Origin: Cupriavidus oxalaticus
GTDB lineage: Bacteria; Pseudomonadota; Gammaproteobacteria; Burkholderiales; Burkholderiaceae
Assembly (NCBI RefSeq): GCF_004768545.1
Contig: NZ_CP038634.1
Span: forward strand, 868,001-932,000
Length of the DNA: 64,000 nucleotides
Reading direction: 5' to 3'
Shown here: one piece after another, positions 9,442 to 18,944 of the stretch
Position numbering within the stretch: the stretch's first letter is position 1
How the letters are laid out: each line of letters opens with the position of its first letter
Notes under the pieces: generated by a model
Database searches by the model: none
What the model was told of the DNA's origin: nothing
The model's input: only the letters and a program-made list of their open reading frames with translations
Translations under genes and position numbers: made by a program

Positions 9442-10092
9442 TCACTCTCTGGCAACGCCCACCGTCGGCAGGTAGGTCGGCACCGCAATCCGGCGACGGT
9501 CGGACGAGCGGCAGTAGTTTGGCCCGCCCAGGCGCCCCACCGGGTAGAACCGGTCGACCCTGATACGGAGCTTCTCGTCGTCGAACAGGTCGTCGCGGAT
9601 ATACATCGACACGATCTCGCCGAAGACGATGGCGCGCTGCGTCGAAAACTCGAAGACCTTGAACAGCCGGCATTCCCACGCCACCGGCGCCTCGCGGATC
9701 CGCGGCACCGCGACCGCCTCCGAAGTCGCGAGCGACAAACCCACCGCCTCGGCCTCGCAGACATGCGCCGGATAGTCGCTGCCGCACATCACCGCGCGCT
9801 CGACGATGGGCTCGTCGACCATGTTGACGACGAATTCGCGCCGATCGAGGATGTTCCTGAGCGTGTCCTTGACCTCGCCGGGCCGGTGGCTCTCGTCGCC
9901 GTAGTGATCGACCGCGATCGCAAACAAAGGCGGGTCCTCGCCCATGTAGTTGAAGGCACTGTATGGCGCCGCGTTGCAGACGCCGTCGCTGCCGAGGCTG
10001 GTGACCAGCGCAATGGGGCGCGGCCCCACGCTGCCGGTAATCAGCCAGTACTTTTGCCTGGCCGACAGGCCCGACATGGCAATAGTTGTCAT
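9442..10092 (-). CDS. nbaA: Flavin-reductase-fold oxidoreductase, probable 2-nitrobenzoate nitroreductase
   Basis: 216 residues, flavin reductase-like (DIM6/NTAB, split-barrel FMN-binding) domain. RPIALVTSLGSDGVCNAAPYSAFNYM is split here into its two hallmarks, PRPIALVTS and NAAPYSAFNY, the FMN-binding strand pair; later NILDRREFVVN and HVCEAE follow the family order. As I recall, the KU-7 2-nitrobenzoate nitroreductase NbaA has this fold and size. It would reduce 2-nitrobenzoate to 2-hydroxylaminobenzoate with NADPH. Start ATG at 10092 lies 26 bp after nbaC. Fold is certain; substrate is inferred from co-occurrence with NbaB and the 3-hydroxyanthranilate genes. Confidence 0.72.
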   Translation of the reverse strand: MTTIAMSGLSARQKYWLITGSVGPRPIALVTSLGSDGVCNAAPYSAFNYMGEDPPLFAIAVDHYGDESHRPGEVKDTLRNILDRREFVVNMVDEPIVERAVMCGSDYPAHVCEAEAVGLSLATSEAVAVPRIREAPVAWECRLFKVFEFSTQRAIVFGEIVSMYIRDDLFDDEKLRIRVDRFYPVGRLGGPNYCRSSDRRRIAVPTYLPTVGVARE

Positions 10093-10117
10093 TGGTGGTC
10101 CCGTTTGCAAACCCTTA

Positions 10118-11129
<1,012 letters not shown>

Positions 11130-11176
11130 ATCAATGCTCCATTTACTTTCAGGTTGAGCGGGACACTGCCTGTGTG

Positions 11177-12778
11177 TCACTGGTTCACGTCGACGTCCTT
11201 GGTCTCCTTCAGCAGGAACATGCCGAGGACGACCGAGATGCCGCCTACCGCAATCGCGTACCACAACCCGCCCAGCACGCTGCCTGACTTGACCGCCAGC
11301 ACCGTGGACATGAACGGCGCCAGGCCGCCGAAGTAACCCGCACCGATGTTGTAGGGGATCGAGATCGAGGTGTAGCGCACCGCCGCCGGGAACAGCTCCA
11401 CGTAGTACGCGGACATCGGCCCATAGGCCATCGCGCCCCAGATCATCAGCAGGAACAGCAGCAGGTACATCATGGGCCGGTTGATTGCCGCTTCATCGGC
11501 CGCCGGGGGATAGCCCGCGGCAACGAGCGCGTCCCGATAGGCCTTCTCATCGAAGCCGGCCACCGGCTTGTCGCCGATATACGTCACCAGCGGCTCGCCG
11601 GCCAGGCCAGGCTCCACGCGGTAGGACAGGCCCGCCTGCGTCAGGAAGTCGCGCGCCTTGTCGCACGCGGTCTGAGTGCTGGAGAAAATGCTGTCCGAGC
11701 AGTCCGAAGACGCCACGCGGATGGTGACGGACTGCTGGAACTGCGCGAGGGCGGGATTCACCGCCTTGCCGAGTTGCGAGAAGATCGGCAAGAAGGTCAG
11801 CACTGCCATGCCGCAGCCGATCAGCACGATCCATTTCCGGCCGACCTTGTCCGACAGCCAGCCGAAGAACACGTAGAGCGGCAGCGAGAAGACCAGCGCG
11901 ACGACGAGATAGCTGTACGCCTGGCTGGACGGCACCTTCAGCGTCGACGTCAGGAAATACAGGACATAGAAGTTGCACGTGTACCAGACCACGCCGACCG
12001 CGGCCTGCGCGCCGAACAGGACCGCCAGCATCCGCCGCACGTTCTGGCCGACCATGAGGCTGTCGCGCAGCGGTGCGCTCGATGTGCGGTTTTCTGCCTT
12101 CATGCGCTGGAACACCGGCGACTCGGAAAGGGTCGTGCGGATGTAGGTCGATACGGCAAGCAGCAGCACCGACGCCAGGAACGGCACGCGCCAACCCCAG
12201 ACTGCGAAGTCCTCCGCGGAAATCCACAGCTGGCAGAGCTGCGTCACGGCCAGCGAAAGCAGGAAGCCGAATGTCGCCGTGGTCTGGAGCCAGCCGGTGG
12301 CATAGCCCCGCCGGCCGGATGGCGTATGTTCGGCGATGTAGGCCGCGGCTCCGCCATACTCTCCACCCAGCGCGAGCCCCTGCAGCAGGCGCAGCACGAT
12401 CAGGATGGCCGGCGAAGCCCATCCCAGGGTTTCATAGGACGGCAGCAAGCCGATGCCCGCCGTCGAAATGCCCATCAGCACGACCGTGGCAAGAAAGGTT
12501 GCCTTGCGCCCGGCCTTGTCGCCGAACCGTCCGAATACGACGGCACCTAGCGGCCGGATAATGAAGCCGATGCCGAATGTCGCCAGCGATGCGAGATAGC
12601 TGGCGGTTGAATTTCCGGCGGGAAAAAAGTGCGACGAAAAGAATATCGCCAGGCTTCCATAAAGGAAGAAGTCATACCACTCGAGTACGGTGCCGACGCA
12701 CGCGCCTACGACCACCTTCGCCTCTTCGCGCTTCGACGCGCCGTGCGCTCGCACATTCGCTGCTAGTTCGCTGCTCAT
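11177..12778 (-). CDS. MFS carrier of the metabolite:H+ symporter (MHS) family
   Basis: 533 residues with 12 predicted membrane segments. [16 protein letters not shown] at the first helix and [13 protein letters not shown] in the loop between helices 2 and 3 are MHS signatures (ShiA, ProP, PcaT relatives). Between the later helices there is an insertion of about 80 residues (roughly 350-430) with two cysteines in a SSDCSD...TACDK arrangement that could form an extracytoplasmic disulfide; such insertions occur in a subset of MHS proteins. First gene of the minus-strand nba block, so the likely cargo is the nitroaromatic acid. Start ATG 12778 has GGAGGAGAG in front. Confidence 0.85.
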   Translation of the reverse strand: MSSELAANVRAHGASKREEAKVVVGACVGTVLEWYDFFLYGSLAIFFSSHFFPAGNSTASYLASLATFGIGFIIRPLGAVVFGRFGDKAGRKATFLATVVLMGISTAGIGLLPSYETLGWASPAILIVLRLLQGLALGGEYGGAAAYIAEHTPSGRRGYATGWLQTTATFGFLLSLAVTQLCQLWISAEDFAVWGWRVPFLASVLLLAVSTYIRTTLSESPVFQRMKAENRTSSAPLRDSLMVGQNVRRMLAVLFGAQAAVGVVWYTCNFYVLYFLTSTLKVPSSQAYSYLVVALVFSLPLYVFFGWLSDKVGRKWIVLIGCGMAVLTFLPIFSQLGKAVNPALAQFQQSVTIRVASSDCSDSIFSSTQTACDKARDFLTQAGLSYRVEPGLAGEPLVTYIGDKPVAGFDEKAYRDALVAAGYPPAADEAAINRPMMYLLLFLLMIWGAMAYGPMSAYYVELFPAAVRYTSISIPYNIGAGYFGGLAPFMSTVLAVKSGSVLGGLWYAIAVGGISVVLGMFLLKETKDVDVNQ

Positions 12779-12866
12779 CCAGTCTCTCCTCCGTCCATCG
12801 GCTTACGGGCTACGAAGCGCCGTTGCTGCCGTCGAAGAGGAGTCTAAGAGCCGCGCCGGTCAGGCC

Positions 12867-12888
12867 ATAATCAATCCTCAGGTCATTG
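12867..12888. promoter_or_regulatory. Candidate NbaR site upstream of the nba carrier gene
   Basis: ATAATCAATCCT is identical to the sequence at 7126-7137 upstream of nbaE and is followed by a weaker inverted half (GGTCATTG). It lies 90-110 bp upstream of the carrier start. Just beyond, at 12891-12905, ATTCC and GGAAT form a perfect 5-bp dyad around 5 bases. No convincing -35/-10 pair was found between this site and the gene. Confidence 0.45.
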
Positions 12889-12987
12889 CTATTCCATGCC
12901 GGAATAGCAGCGCCGCAAGCCAGACCACAGCGTGGAAAGCGGCGCGCGCAAGCTTTCGCGGCGCCTGCTCGCCAGGTGATTCGCATC

Positions 12988-14142
12988 TCACCCGGGGAGG
13001 CTCGCCTGAACCCGGTGCACGGCGATTCCCTCGATCGGGTCGAGCGGTTCGCGCCAGGGGGCACGGCCAATCGCATCCCGCGTGTCCTGGTACCCGGCCG
13101 CCCAGCGGCGTTCGATGCCGTGCGTGGAGAAGTCGATATCGCGGTTCATATCGTTGCCGTCGAGTTGCGGTGCATCCAGCTCGACCACATGCATGGTGGT
13201 TCCGCAACCCCAGTCGAGCAGTTCCTGCACGGCGGGCTGCGCGCGCTCGCTTTCCGGAATGTGCTTGCCCAGTTCGCGGATCACGTGCCGCAGGCGGTGT
13301 ATCTGCCGCTGCCGCTCAAGGTGGCATTCCGCGCGGCTGGAGTACTGGATGTCGCGCAGCCGGCTCATTACCTGCCAGATCGAGGTCGGGTCCGGGCCGC
13401 TGGCCGGCCACAACTGCACGGCGAAGATCAGCGAACTGCGGCGGGGACGGTCATCCAGGACAGCTTCCAGCGGCGTGTTCGAATAGATGCCGCCGTCCCA
13501 GTATGCCTCGCCGTCCACCTGCACCGAGGGAAACCCCGGCGGAAACGCTGCCGAGGCCATCACGTGCGCGACCTTCAGTGGCGCGTCGCGGTTGGTGAAA
13601 TAGCGCATGCGGCCATTGCGCACGCCGACCGTGCCAACGGTCAGCCGCGTGTTCCCAGCGTTCAGGTAATCGAAGTCGATCAGGTTGCCCAGCGTCGCGC
13701 GCAGCGGCTCGGTGGAGTAGAAGGCCGACTGGGCAAGGCCGACCGTGGCGCGCAGCCCCAGCCACCAGGCGGCGGGACTTGGCGTGAAAAACGACGGAAT
13801 GCCATGGGTGGTAATCGACAGCACCCGCGCCCAGTTTTCCCATTCGCGGAAGTGGCCGCTTGCCTCGCCGGCGCCGCGGTAGGCAATGCCATCCCAGAAC
13901 CGCTTGAGCCGGGAAAGCCGCTCGGCTGGCGGGTTGCCGGCGATAATGGCCCCATTGATCGCCCCGATCGACGTTCCGATCACCCACCGCGGCTCGAGGC
14001 CGGCCTCATGCATGGCCTGGTAAACGCCGACCTGGTAGGCGCCAAGCGCGCCGCCACCTTGCAGGACCAGCACGACCTGCCCGGGCAGTTCCGCGAGCGC
14101 TTCCGCTGGCGCGGAGACGGATACTTTTGCTGTCTCGCCCAT
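12988..14142 (-). CDS. Patatin-like phospholipase with DUF3734 C-terminus
   Basis: 384 residues. Oxyanion loop LQGGGALGAYQVGV near residue 28, nucleophile elbow GTSIGAING (Ser near residue 58) and the catalytic Asp in YWDGGIYSN near 215 give a complete Ser-Asp dyad. The C-terminal third (after about residue 270) is the basic helical DUF3734 extension often found on these proteins in Burkholderiaceae, where they are linked to storage-lipid or membrane lipid turnover. No signal peptide, so cytoplasmic. It sits between ohr and the nba block with a 209-bp gap downstream and 263 bp upstream; it is not clearly part of either catabolic unit. Confidence 0.88.
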   Translation of the reverse strand: MGETAKVSVSAPAEALAELPGQVVLVLQGGGALGAYQVGVYQAMHEAGLEPRWVIGTSIGAINGAIIAGNPPAERLSRLKRFWDGIAYRGAGEASGHFREWENWARVLSITTHGIPSFFTPSPAAWWLGLRATVGLAQSAFYSTEPLRATLGNLIDFDYLNAGNTRLTVGTVGVRNGRMRYFTNRDAPLKVAHVMASAAFPPGFPSVQVDGEAYWDGGIYSNTPLEAVLDDRPRRSSLIFAVQLWPASGPDPTSIWQVMSRLRDIQYSSRAECHLERQRQIHRLRHVIRELGKHIPESERAQPAVQELLDWGCGTTMHVVELDAPQLDGNDMNRDIDFSTHGIERRWAAGYQDTRDAIGRAPWREPLDPIEGIAVHRVQASLPG

Positions 14143-14199
14143 TGCATTCCTTCCTGTCGTGGCACAGGGGCACGACTGTTCGGAAGTATCGTCCTACGT

Positions 14200-14350
14200 C
14201 CGGGGCCAGGCAACCGCGGCGCACTGGCGGCCACGCTGCCCGAACTGCTGCAGGCCCGGGGCGTGAGCTGGCGCATCTACCAGGCCCCGAAGAAGAACTG
14301 GGGCGGACTGTTGCACGGCGGACTGGCATTCAAGAGCTTCCGCGAATCGG
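14200..14350 (+). pseudogene. Remnant of a phosphoesterase/phospholipase C-type gene
   Basis: In the + frame beginning at 14221 the gap between patatin and ohr reads ALAATLPELLQARGVSW followed by RIYQ...NWGGLL...FKSF. This resembles the internal segment of bacterial phosphoesterase-family phospholipase C (T-x-PE-x-L-x-x-x-GVSW-x-x-YQ). Only about 50 residues are recognisable, with no start codon, no ribosome site and no catalytic N-terminus, so it is a decayed fragment if the resemblance is real. Confidence 0.4.
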
Positions 14351-14405
14351 CGCGGCTCTCGCCGACGCATCGGCGCGAGCCGATGCGTGCGAGGCCCTGC
14401 CGTCC

Positions 14406-14825
14406 TCAGACGATATTGATCTCGACATCAATATTGCCGCGCGTCGCCTTGGAGTACGGGCAAAGCTGGTGTGCGGCCGCGGCCAGGGACTGCGCGACCT
14501 CCCGGTCAATCCCGGGCAAGCTCACATTGAGCCGTGCCGCCAGGAAGTAGCCATCACCGGCCTGGCCAAGATCCACTTCAGCGTCAACGGCCGCGTCGGC
14601 CGGAACCGTGACTTTCGCCACCTGTGCCGCCTTGGCGATTGCACCAAGGAAGCAGGCCGACCAGCCGGCGCCCAGGAGCTGTTCCGGATTGGTACCGGCG
14701 CCGTTGCTGCCGGGTCCTGACAGATCGACGGCCAGACGGCCGTCGGTGCTGCGGGAGTTGCCGTTGCGGCCGCCGACGGTATGGGTCTTGCCGGTGTAAA
14801 TGACTTTATCGAACTGGTTGATCAT
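14406..14825 (-). CDS. ohr: Organic hydroperoxide resistance protein
   Basis: 139 residues, Ohr subgroup of the Ohr/OsmC family. Both peroxidatic and resolving cysteines are present, in WSACFLGA and HQLCPYSKAT, along with the family GGRNG and NPEQLL motifs. It reduces organic and fatty acid hydroperoxides using lipoylated protein thiols. Placed after the fumarase of the 3-hydroxybenzoate unit with a 99-bp gap, same direction; no MarR-type ohrR is adjacent, so its regulation is not visible here. Confidence 0.95.
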   Translation of the reverse strand: MINQFDKVIYTGKTHTVGGRNGNSRSTDGRLAVDLSGPGSNGAGTNPEQLLGAGWSACFLGAIAKAAQVAKVTVPADAAVDAEVDLGQAGDGYFLAARLNVSLPGIDREVAQSLAAAAHQLCPYSKATRGNIDVEINIV

Positions 14826-14924
14826 TTCGGGGTATTTCAGTTAAGGATGTTGATCGCCACGCGGGGTTGAGCGTCGTCCGGGGTGGCGGCTACCGGCGAC
14901 GCGATAATCAGGGCAAGTGGATCT

Positions 14925-16439
14925 TCATGCCGCCGCGATGCGCCAGGTGCGCGGTCCGCTTTCGTGGACACTGTTGCCGCCGGCGTCCACGGCAACGACA
15001 ACGGGCAGGTTCTCCACATCGAACTCGTAGATGGCTTCCATGCCGAGATCGCCAAACGCCAGGATGCGGGAGGACCGGACCGCCTTGGAGATCAGATAGG
15101 CGGCCCCACCGGTTGCCGCCAGATAGACGCAGCCGTTCTTCACGATGGCGCTGATCGCATCCGGCCCGCGCTCGGCCTTGCCGATCATGCCGAGCAAGCC
15201 GGTGGATGGCAGCATGCGCCCGGCAAATTTGTCCATCCGCGTTGACGTGGTCGGGCCGCAAGGGCCTACTACTTCGTCACGCACGGGATCAACGGGCCCG
15301 ACGTAGTAGATCATCCGATTGCGGAAGTCCACCGGCAAGGGCTCGCCACGCGCGAGCATCTCGTCGATCCGCTTGTGCGCGGCATCGCGCCCGGTCAGCA
15401 TGCGCCCCGACAGCAGCAGCGTCTCGCCGGCGCGCCAGGTGCGGGTTTCCTCCCGGGTCAGGGTGTTCAGATCGACCCGGCGGCTCGCCGTGCCGTCAGG
15501 CAAAGGCAGATCCGGCCAGAGGTCGGGCCAGCGATCCGGCGAGAGCGGCGTCAGCATGACCGGGCCGCTGCCATCGAGTTCGAAGCGCGCATGGCGCGTT
15601 GCCGCGCAGTTCGGCACGATGGCGACAGGCATGCTTGCCGCATGCGTGGGGTAGGTCGCAATCCTGACATCGAGCACGGTGGTCAACCCGCCGAGCCCCT
15701 GCGCCCCGATGCCGAGCGCATTGATGCGGTCATGGATCTCGATTCGCAGCGCCTCCAGTGCGTTGCGCGGGCCCCGGACCTTGAGATCGAGCATGTCGAG
15801 CGGCTCGGTCAGGCTCTGCTTGGCCAGCAGCATGGCCTTCTCGGCCGTGCCGCCGACGCCGATGCCGAGCATGCCGGGAGGACACCAGCCGGCCCCCATC
15901 GACGGCACCATGCTGACGATCCAGTCTGCGACCGAATCGCTGGGCATCAGCACCGCGAACTTGCTCTTGTTCTCGCTGCCTCCGCCCTTTGCCATCACGT
16001 CGACCACGACGGTGTTGCCTGGCACCAGCTCGACGTGGACGACCGCCGGGGTGTTGTCGCCGGTATTGCGCCGCGCGAACAACGGGTCTTCGACGATGCT
16101 GGCACGCAGCGTATTGTCGGGATCGAGATACGCACGACGCACACCAACATTGGCCGCATCGACGATGCCCGACGGGAAGCCGGCGAGCCGGACGTCCATG
16201 CCGACGCGCAGGAAGATATTGACGATGCCCGTATCCTGGCAGATCGGACGCCGGCCTTCCGCGCACATCCGCGAGTTGATCAGGATCTGCGCAATCGCCT
16301 GCTTGGCCGGCTCGCTGGCCTCGCGTTCATAGGCTGCGGCAAGGTGCCGGATATAGTCGGGAGGGTGATGGTGACTGATGAACTGCAGCGCCGCGGCAAT
16401 GCTGTCGACAAAGTCTCCATAGGAAACGATGGTGGTCAT
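14925..16439 (-). CDS. Class I (iron-sulfur) fumarate hydratase
   Basis: 504 residues from ATG 16439 (an in-frame GTG 12 bp upstream is the alternative). The three [4Fe-4S] cysteines of the FumA/FumB family are recognisable in RPICQDTG, PNCAATRH and GPCGPTTS, and GKGGGSENKS-type substrate loop appears as KGGGSENKSKF. Somewhat shorter than E. coli FumA. It hydrates fumarate to malate. Immediately downstream of gentisate dioxygenase, it would feed the fumarate produced by fumarylpyruvate hydrolase into the TCA cycle. Confidence 0.9.
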   Translation of the reverse strand: MTTIVSYGDFVDSIAAALQFISHHHPPDYIRHLAAAYEREASEPAKQAIAQILINSRMCAEGRRPICQDTGIVNIFLRVGMDVRLAGFPSGIVDAANVGVRRAYLDPDNTLRASIVEDPLFARRNTGDNTPAVVHVELVPGNTVVVDVMAKGGGSENKSKFAVLMPSDSVADWIVSMVPSMGAGWCPPGMLGIGVGGTAEKAMLLAKQSLTEPLDMLDLKVRGPRNALEALRIEIHDRINALGIGAQGLGGLTTVLDVRIATYPTHAASMPVAIVPNCAATRHARFELDGSGPVMLTPLSPDRWPDLWPDLPLPDGTASRRVDLNTLTREETRTWRAGETLLLSGRMLTGRDAAHKRIDEMLARGEPLPVDFRNRMIYYVGPVDPVRDEVVGPCGPTTSTRMDKFAGRMLPSTGLLGMIGKAERGPDAISAIVKNGCVYLAATGGAAYLISKAVRSSRILAFGDLGMEAIYEFDVENLPVVVAVDAGGNSVHESGPRTWRIAAA

Positions 16440-16457
16440 GATGCCGGCCACCCCGCC

Positions 16458-17501
16458 TCAGCAACGCTGCTCGCGGAACAGGCCGAGCTTTTCCTGCGCG
16501 ACGCGGTCCGAATACGAAAACAGCACCAGGTCCTGGCTGGCATGCAGCGTGTAGCGGCTCCAGCCCGGCACCACCACCACGTCGTGCGGCGCAATCTCCA
16601 GCTGCTGATCGCCGATCGTGACATGGCCACTGCCTTCCACGCAGACGAAGACGATGCTGTCGGTCGAGCGGTACGGCAACGTCGCGAAGCCGGACGGCAG
16701 CAACCGGATCATGGTGGCGATGGTCGGCATGGCCCAGCCGCCGTCCACCGGATTGGTGTAGCGCATGAGGTAGCCCGCGTGCGGATCGGGAGCACCGGCG
16801 CGTGGCAACGCGAACAACGCCTCGCGCGTACGTGCGTAGGGATAGTTGAAGACCGGGGAGTTCATCGTGGACGCCTGGTAGCCCACCGGCATCAGACCTG
16901 TGCCATAGCGCGCGAGTGCGTCGCCTGCAGGGCGCGTGACCGGCGCTTCGCCGGATTTGAATTCCTCGCGGAAGCCGCCGTTGAAGAGCGACACGATAGG
17001 AATATCGAGTCCGTCCAGCCAGACCATCGGCGCGTTGCCCTCGTGGCCGTGATGGTGCCATGTCCACGCCGGCGTGATGACGAAATCGCCGGGTTCCATA
17101 TAGGTTTTCTCGCCGTCCACGGCGGTGTAGGCGCCCGAACCTTCGACGATGAAGCGCAATGCCGATTGGGTATGGCGATGCGCGGGCGCGACTTCGCCCG
17201 GCAGGATGAGCTGCAGGCCGGCGTACATCGTTCTGGTGATGCACGAAGTGCCGGGCAGGCCCGGATTCTCCATCAGCAGCACGCGCCGTTCAGCTTCCTC
17301 GGCCGAGATCAGGCTCGCCGATTCCATCAGGTACGGGCGGGCCGTTGCATATGCCCAGCGGTGCGCCACGCCCGCCGGTGTGGGTTCCGATGGAATCAGC
17401 TTGCGCAGCCGGGTCCAGAGGGCCGCCATCGCATGCGGTTCCAGCTCGCGGTAGAACGCGTCGCGCCGGCTCAACACATCAGGCGTGGGATTGGTTGTCA
17501 T
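16458..17501 (-). CDS. mhbD: Gentisate 1,2-dioxygenase
   Basis: 347 residues, bicupin. The N-terminal cupin carries the iron site in APAHRHTQSALRF with the downstream His in WTWHHHGHEG; the second cupin is degenerate apart from the GSGHVTIGDQ strand. It cleaves gentisate between C1 and C2 to maleylpyruvate with O2. ATG 17501 has GGAGG 10 nt in front. It lies between the isomerase gene and the fumarase in one direction. Length and motifs match NagI/MhbD. Confidence 0.93.
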   Translation of the reverse strand: MTTNPTPDVLSRRDAFYRELEPHAMAALWTRLRKLIPSEPTPAGVAHRWAYATARPYLMESASLISAEEAERRVLLMENPGLPGTSCITRTMYAGLQLILPGEVAPAHRHTQSALRFIVEGSGAYTAVDGEKTYMEPGDFVITPAWTWHHHGHEGNAPMVWLDGLDIPIVSLFNGGFREEFKSGEAPVTRPAGDALARYGTGLMPVGYQASTMNSPVFNYPYARTREALFALPRAGAPDPHAGYLMRYTNPVDGGWAMPTIATMIRLLPSGFATLPYRSTDSIVFVCVEGSGHVTIGDQQLEIAPHDVVVVPGWSRYTLHASQDLVLFSYSDRVAQEKLGLFREQRC

Positions 17502-17525
17502 GATCGGATGCCTCCTGCATCGGTA

Positions 17526-18164
17526 TCAGTGGGCGGCTATGTAATCGGGCTGGGCACTCGGCGCCGCCACGCGGAAGGCCTCGTGACGCATGCAGTGCTC
17601 GTAGGCAAGGCGCACGCGCGGGAACGGGTCGAGGCTGAACCCCGCACGCTGCGCATTGGCAACTTGCGGTACCAGGCAGCAGTCGGCCAGGGTCGGGGCG
17701 TCGCCGACGCACCAGCCGCCGTCCGCGGGCAGCCACGGTTCCAGTGCGCTGAAGCCCGCGGTGAGCCAGTGGGCGACCCATTCGGACTTGTCGGCGTCGG
17801 CAATGCCAAGGCGGGCGCTAAGGTACTTCTGCACACGCATGTTGTTCAGCGGGTGCAGGTCGCAGGCGATGGTCAGCGCCAGCTCCAGCACGCGTGTGCG
17901 AGCCTGGCCGTCGGCGGGAACCAGCAGCGGCACGGGGCACTTGCGATCGAGATAGTCGATGATCGCCAGGGATTGCGTGATGGTCTGCCTGCCATCCTGG
18001 ATCGTCGGCACCAGCCGGTTCGGATTGAGCGCCTGGTACCCGGGCCGGTCCTGCTCGCCGGCGCGCAGATTCACGCCGATATGGTCCCAGGGAAGGCCCT
18101 TCAGTGCCATGGCGATGCGCACCCGGTACGCCGCCGAACTGTTGAAGAAGTTGTACAGATCCAT
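17526..18164 (-). CDS. mhbI: Maleylpyruvate isomerase (GST zeta type)
   Basis: 212 residues, glutathione transferase fold: thioredoxin-like N-terminus with NFFNSSAAYRVRIAMALKG, then NPNRLVPTIQDG (cis-Pro) and ITQSLAIIDYLD that bind glutathione, followed by an all-helical domain. The SSAAYR serine pattern is that of zeta-class maleylacetoacetate/maleylpyruvate isomerases (NagL). It converts maleylpyruvate to fumarylpyruvate with glutathione as cofactor. Between the hydrolase and the gentisate dioxygenase genes. Confidence 0.92.
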   Translation of the reverse strand: MDLYNFFNSSAAYRVRIAMALKGLPWDHIGVNLRAGEQDRPGYQALNPNRLVPTIQDGRQTITQSLAIIDYLDRKCPVPLLVPADGQARTRVLELALTIACDLHPLNNMRVQKYLSARLGIADADKSEWVAHWLTAGFSALEPWLPADGGWCVGDAPTLADCCLVPQVANAQRAGFSLDPFPRVRLAYEHCMRHEAFRVAAPSAQPDYIAAH

Positions 18165-18177
18165 GCTCGTACCGCCT

Positions 18178-18876
18178 TCAGGCTACGCGCACTTCGACGT
18201 CGGTGAGCCCGGCGATGCCGCCACGCATGACCTCGCCGCTGCGCACCGGCCCGATGCCTTCCGGCGTGCCGGTGAAGATGAGGTCGCCGGGCTGCAGTGT
18301 GAAGAACGTCGACAGGTTTGCGACGATCTCGGGCACCGACCAGATCAGCTTGTCCAGGTCACTGCGCTGGCGGTCCTGTCCGTCGACCTGCAGCCAGATC
18401 TCAGCGGCTGCCGGATGGCCGACTTCGCTGGCAGGATGCAGCAGTGAAACCGGCGCGGACTGGTCGAAGCTCTTGCCGAGTTCCCACGGGCGGCCCCGGT
18501 CGCGCGCCGCGATCTGCAGGTCGCGCCGCGTCATGTCGATGCCGACCCCGTAGCCCCAGATATGCGCATTGGCCTGCTCGACCGGTATATCCCGTCCCGC
18601 GCGGCCGATCGCCACCACCAGTTCGATCTCGAAGTGGAACTGCCCGGTCGCCGGCGGATAGGCGATCTGCGCGCCGGCGCCCGCGGGGGCTACCACGATC
18701 GCATCGGCAGGCTTGCAGAAGAAGAACGGCGGCTCGCGGCTCGGGTCCATGCCCATCTCGCGTACGTGCGCGGCGTAGTTGCGGCCAACGCAGTAGATGC
18801 GGCGCACGGGAAACAGTCCGTCGCCACCGGACACGGGAATCGTGACGGCGGGAATGGGCGGAACGACAAAGGTCAT
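18178..18876 (-). CDS. mhbH: Fumarylpyruvate hydrolase (FAH superfamily)
   Basis: 232 residues from ATG 18876, chosen because CTGGAG stands in front; the frame extends 9 codons further upstream without a ribosome site. FAH signatures: YCVGRNYAAHVREMG, FFFCKPADAI, the metal-binding FHFEIELVVAIG and FTGTPEGIGPV. It hydrolyses fumarylpyruvate to fumarate and pyruvate (NagK/MhbH). 13 bp upstream of the isomerase gene. Confidence 0.92.
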   Translation of the reverse strand: MTFVVPPIPAVTIPVSGGDGLFPVRRIYCVGRNYAAHVREMGMDPSREPPFFFCKPADAIVVAPAGAGAQIAYPPATGQFHFEIELVVAIGRAGRDIPVEQANAHIWGYGVGIDMTRRDLQIAARDRGRPWELGKSFDQSAPVSLLHPASEVGHPAAAEIWLQVDGQDRQRSDLDKLIWSVPEIVANLSTFFTLQPGDLIFTGTPEGIGPVRSGEVMRGGIAGLTDVEVRVA

Positions 18877-18944
18877 GCGGAACTCCAGGTTTGGGATCTG
18901 CAAGGTCAGATCCCTGGTCGATCAGGGGATGAGGGAAGTGGCCG

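Noticed and set aside
15375..18206. 943-codon + strand frame across fumarase, gentisate dioxygenase and isomerase genes
   Set aside because: Spans three well-supported genes on the other strand, and its translation has typical antisense composition.
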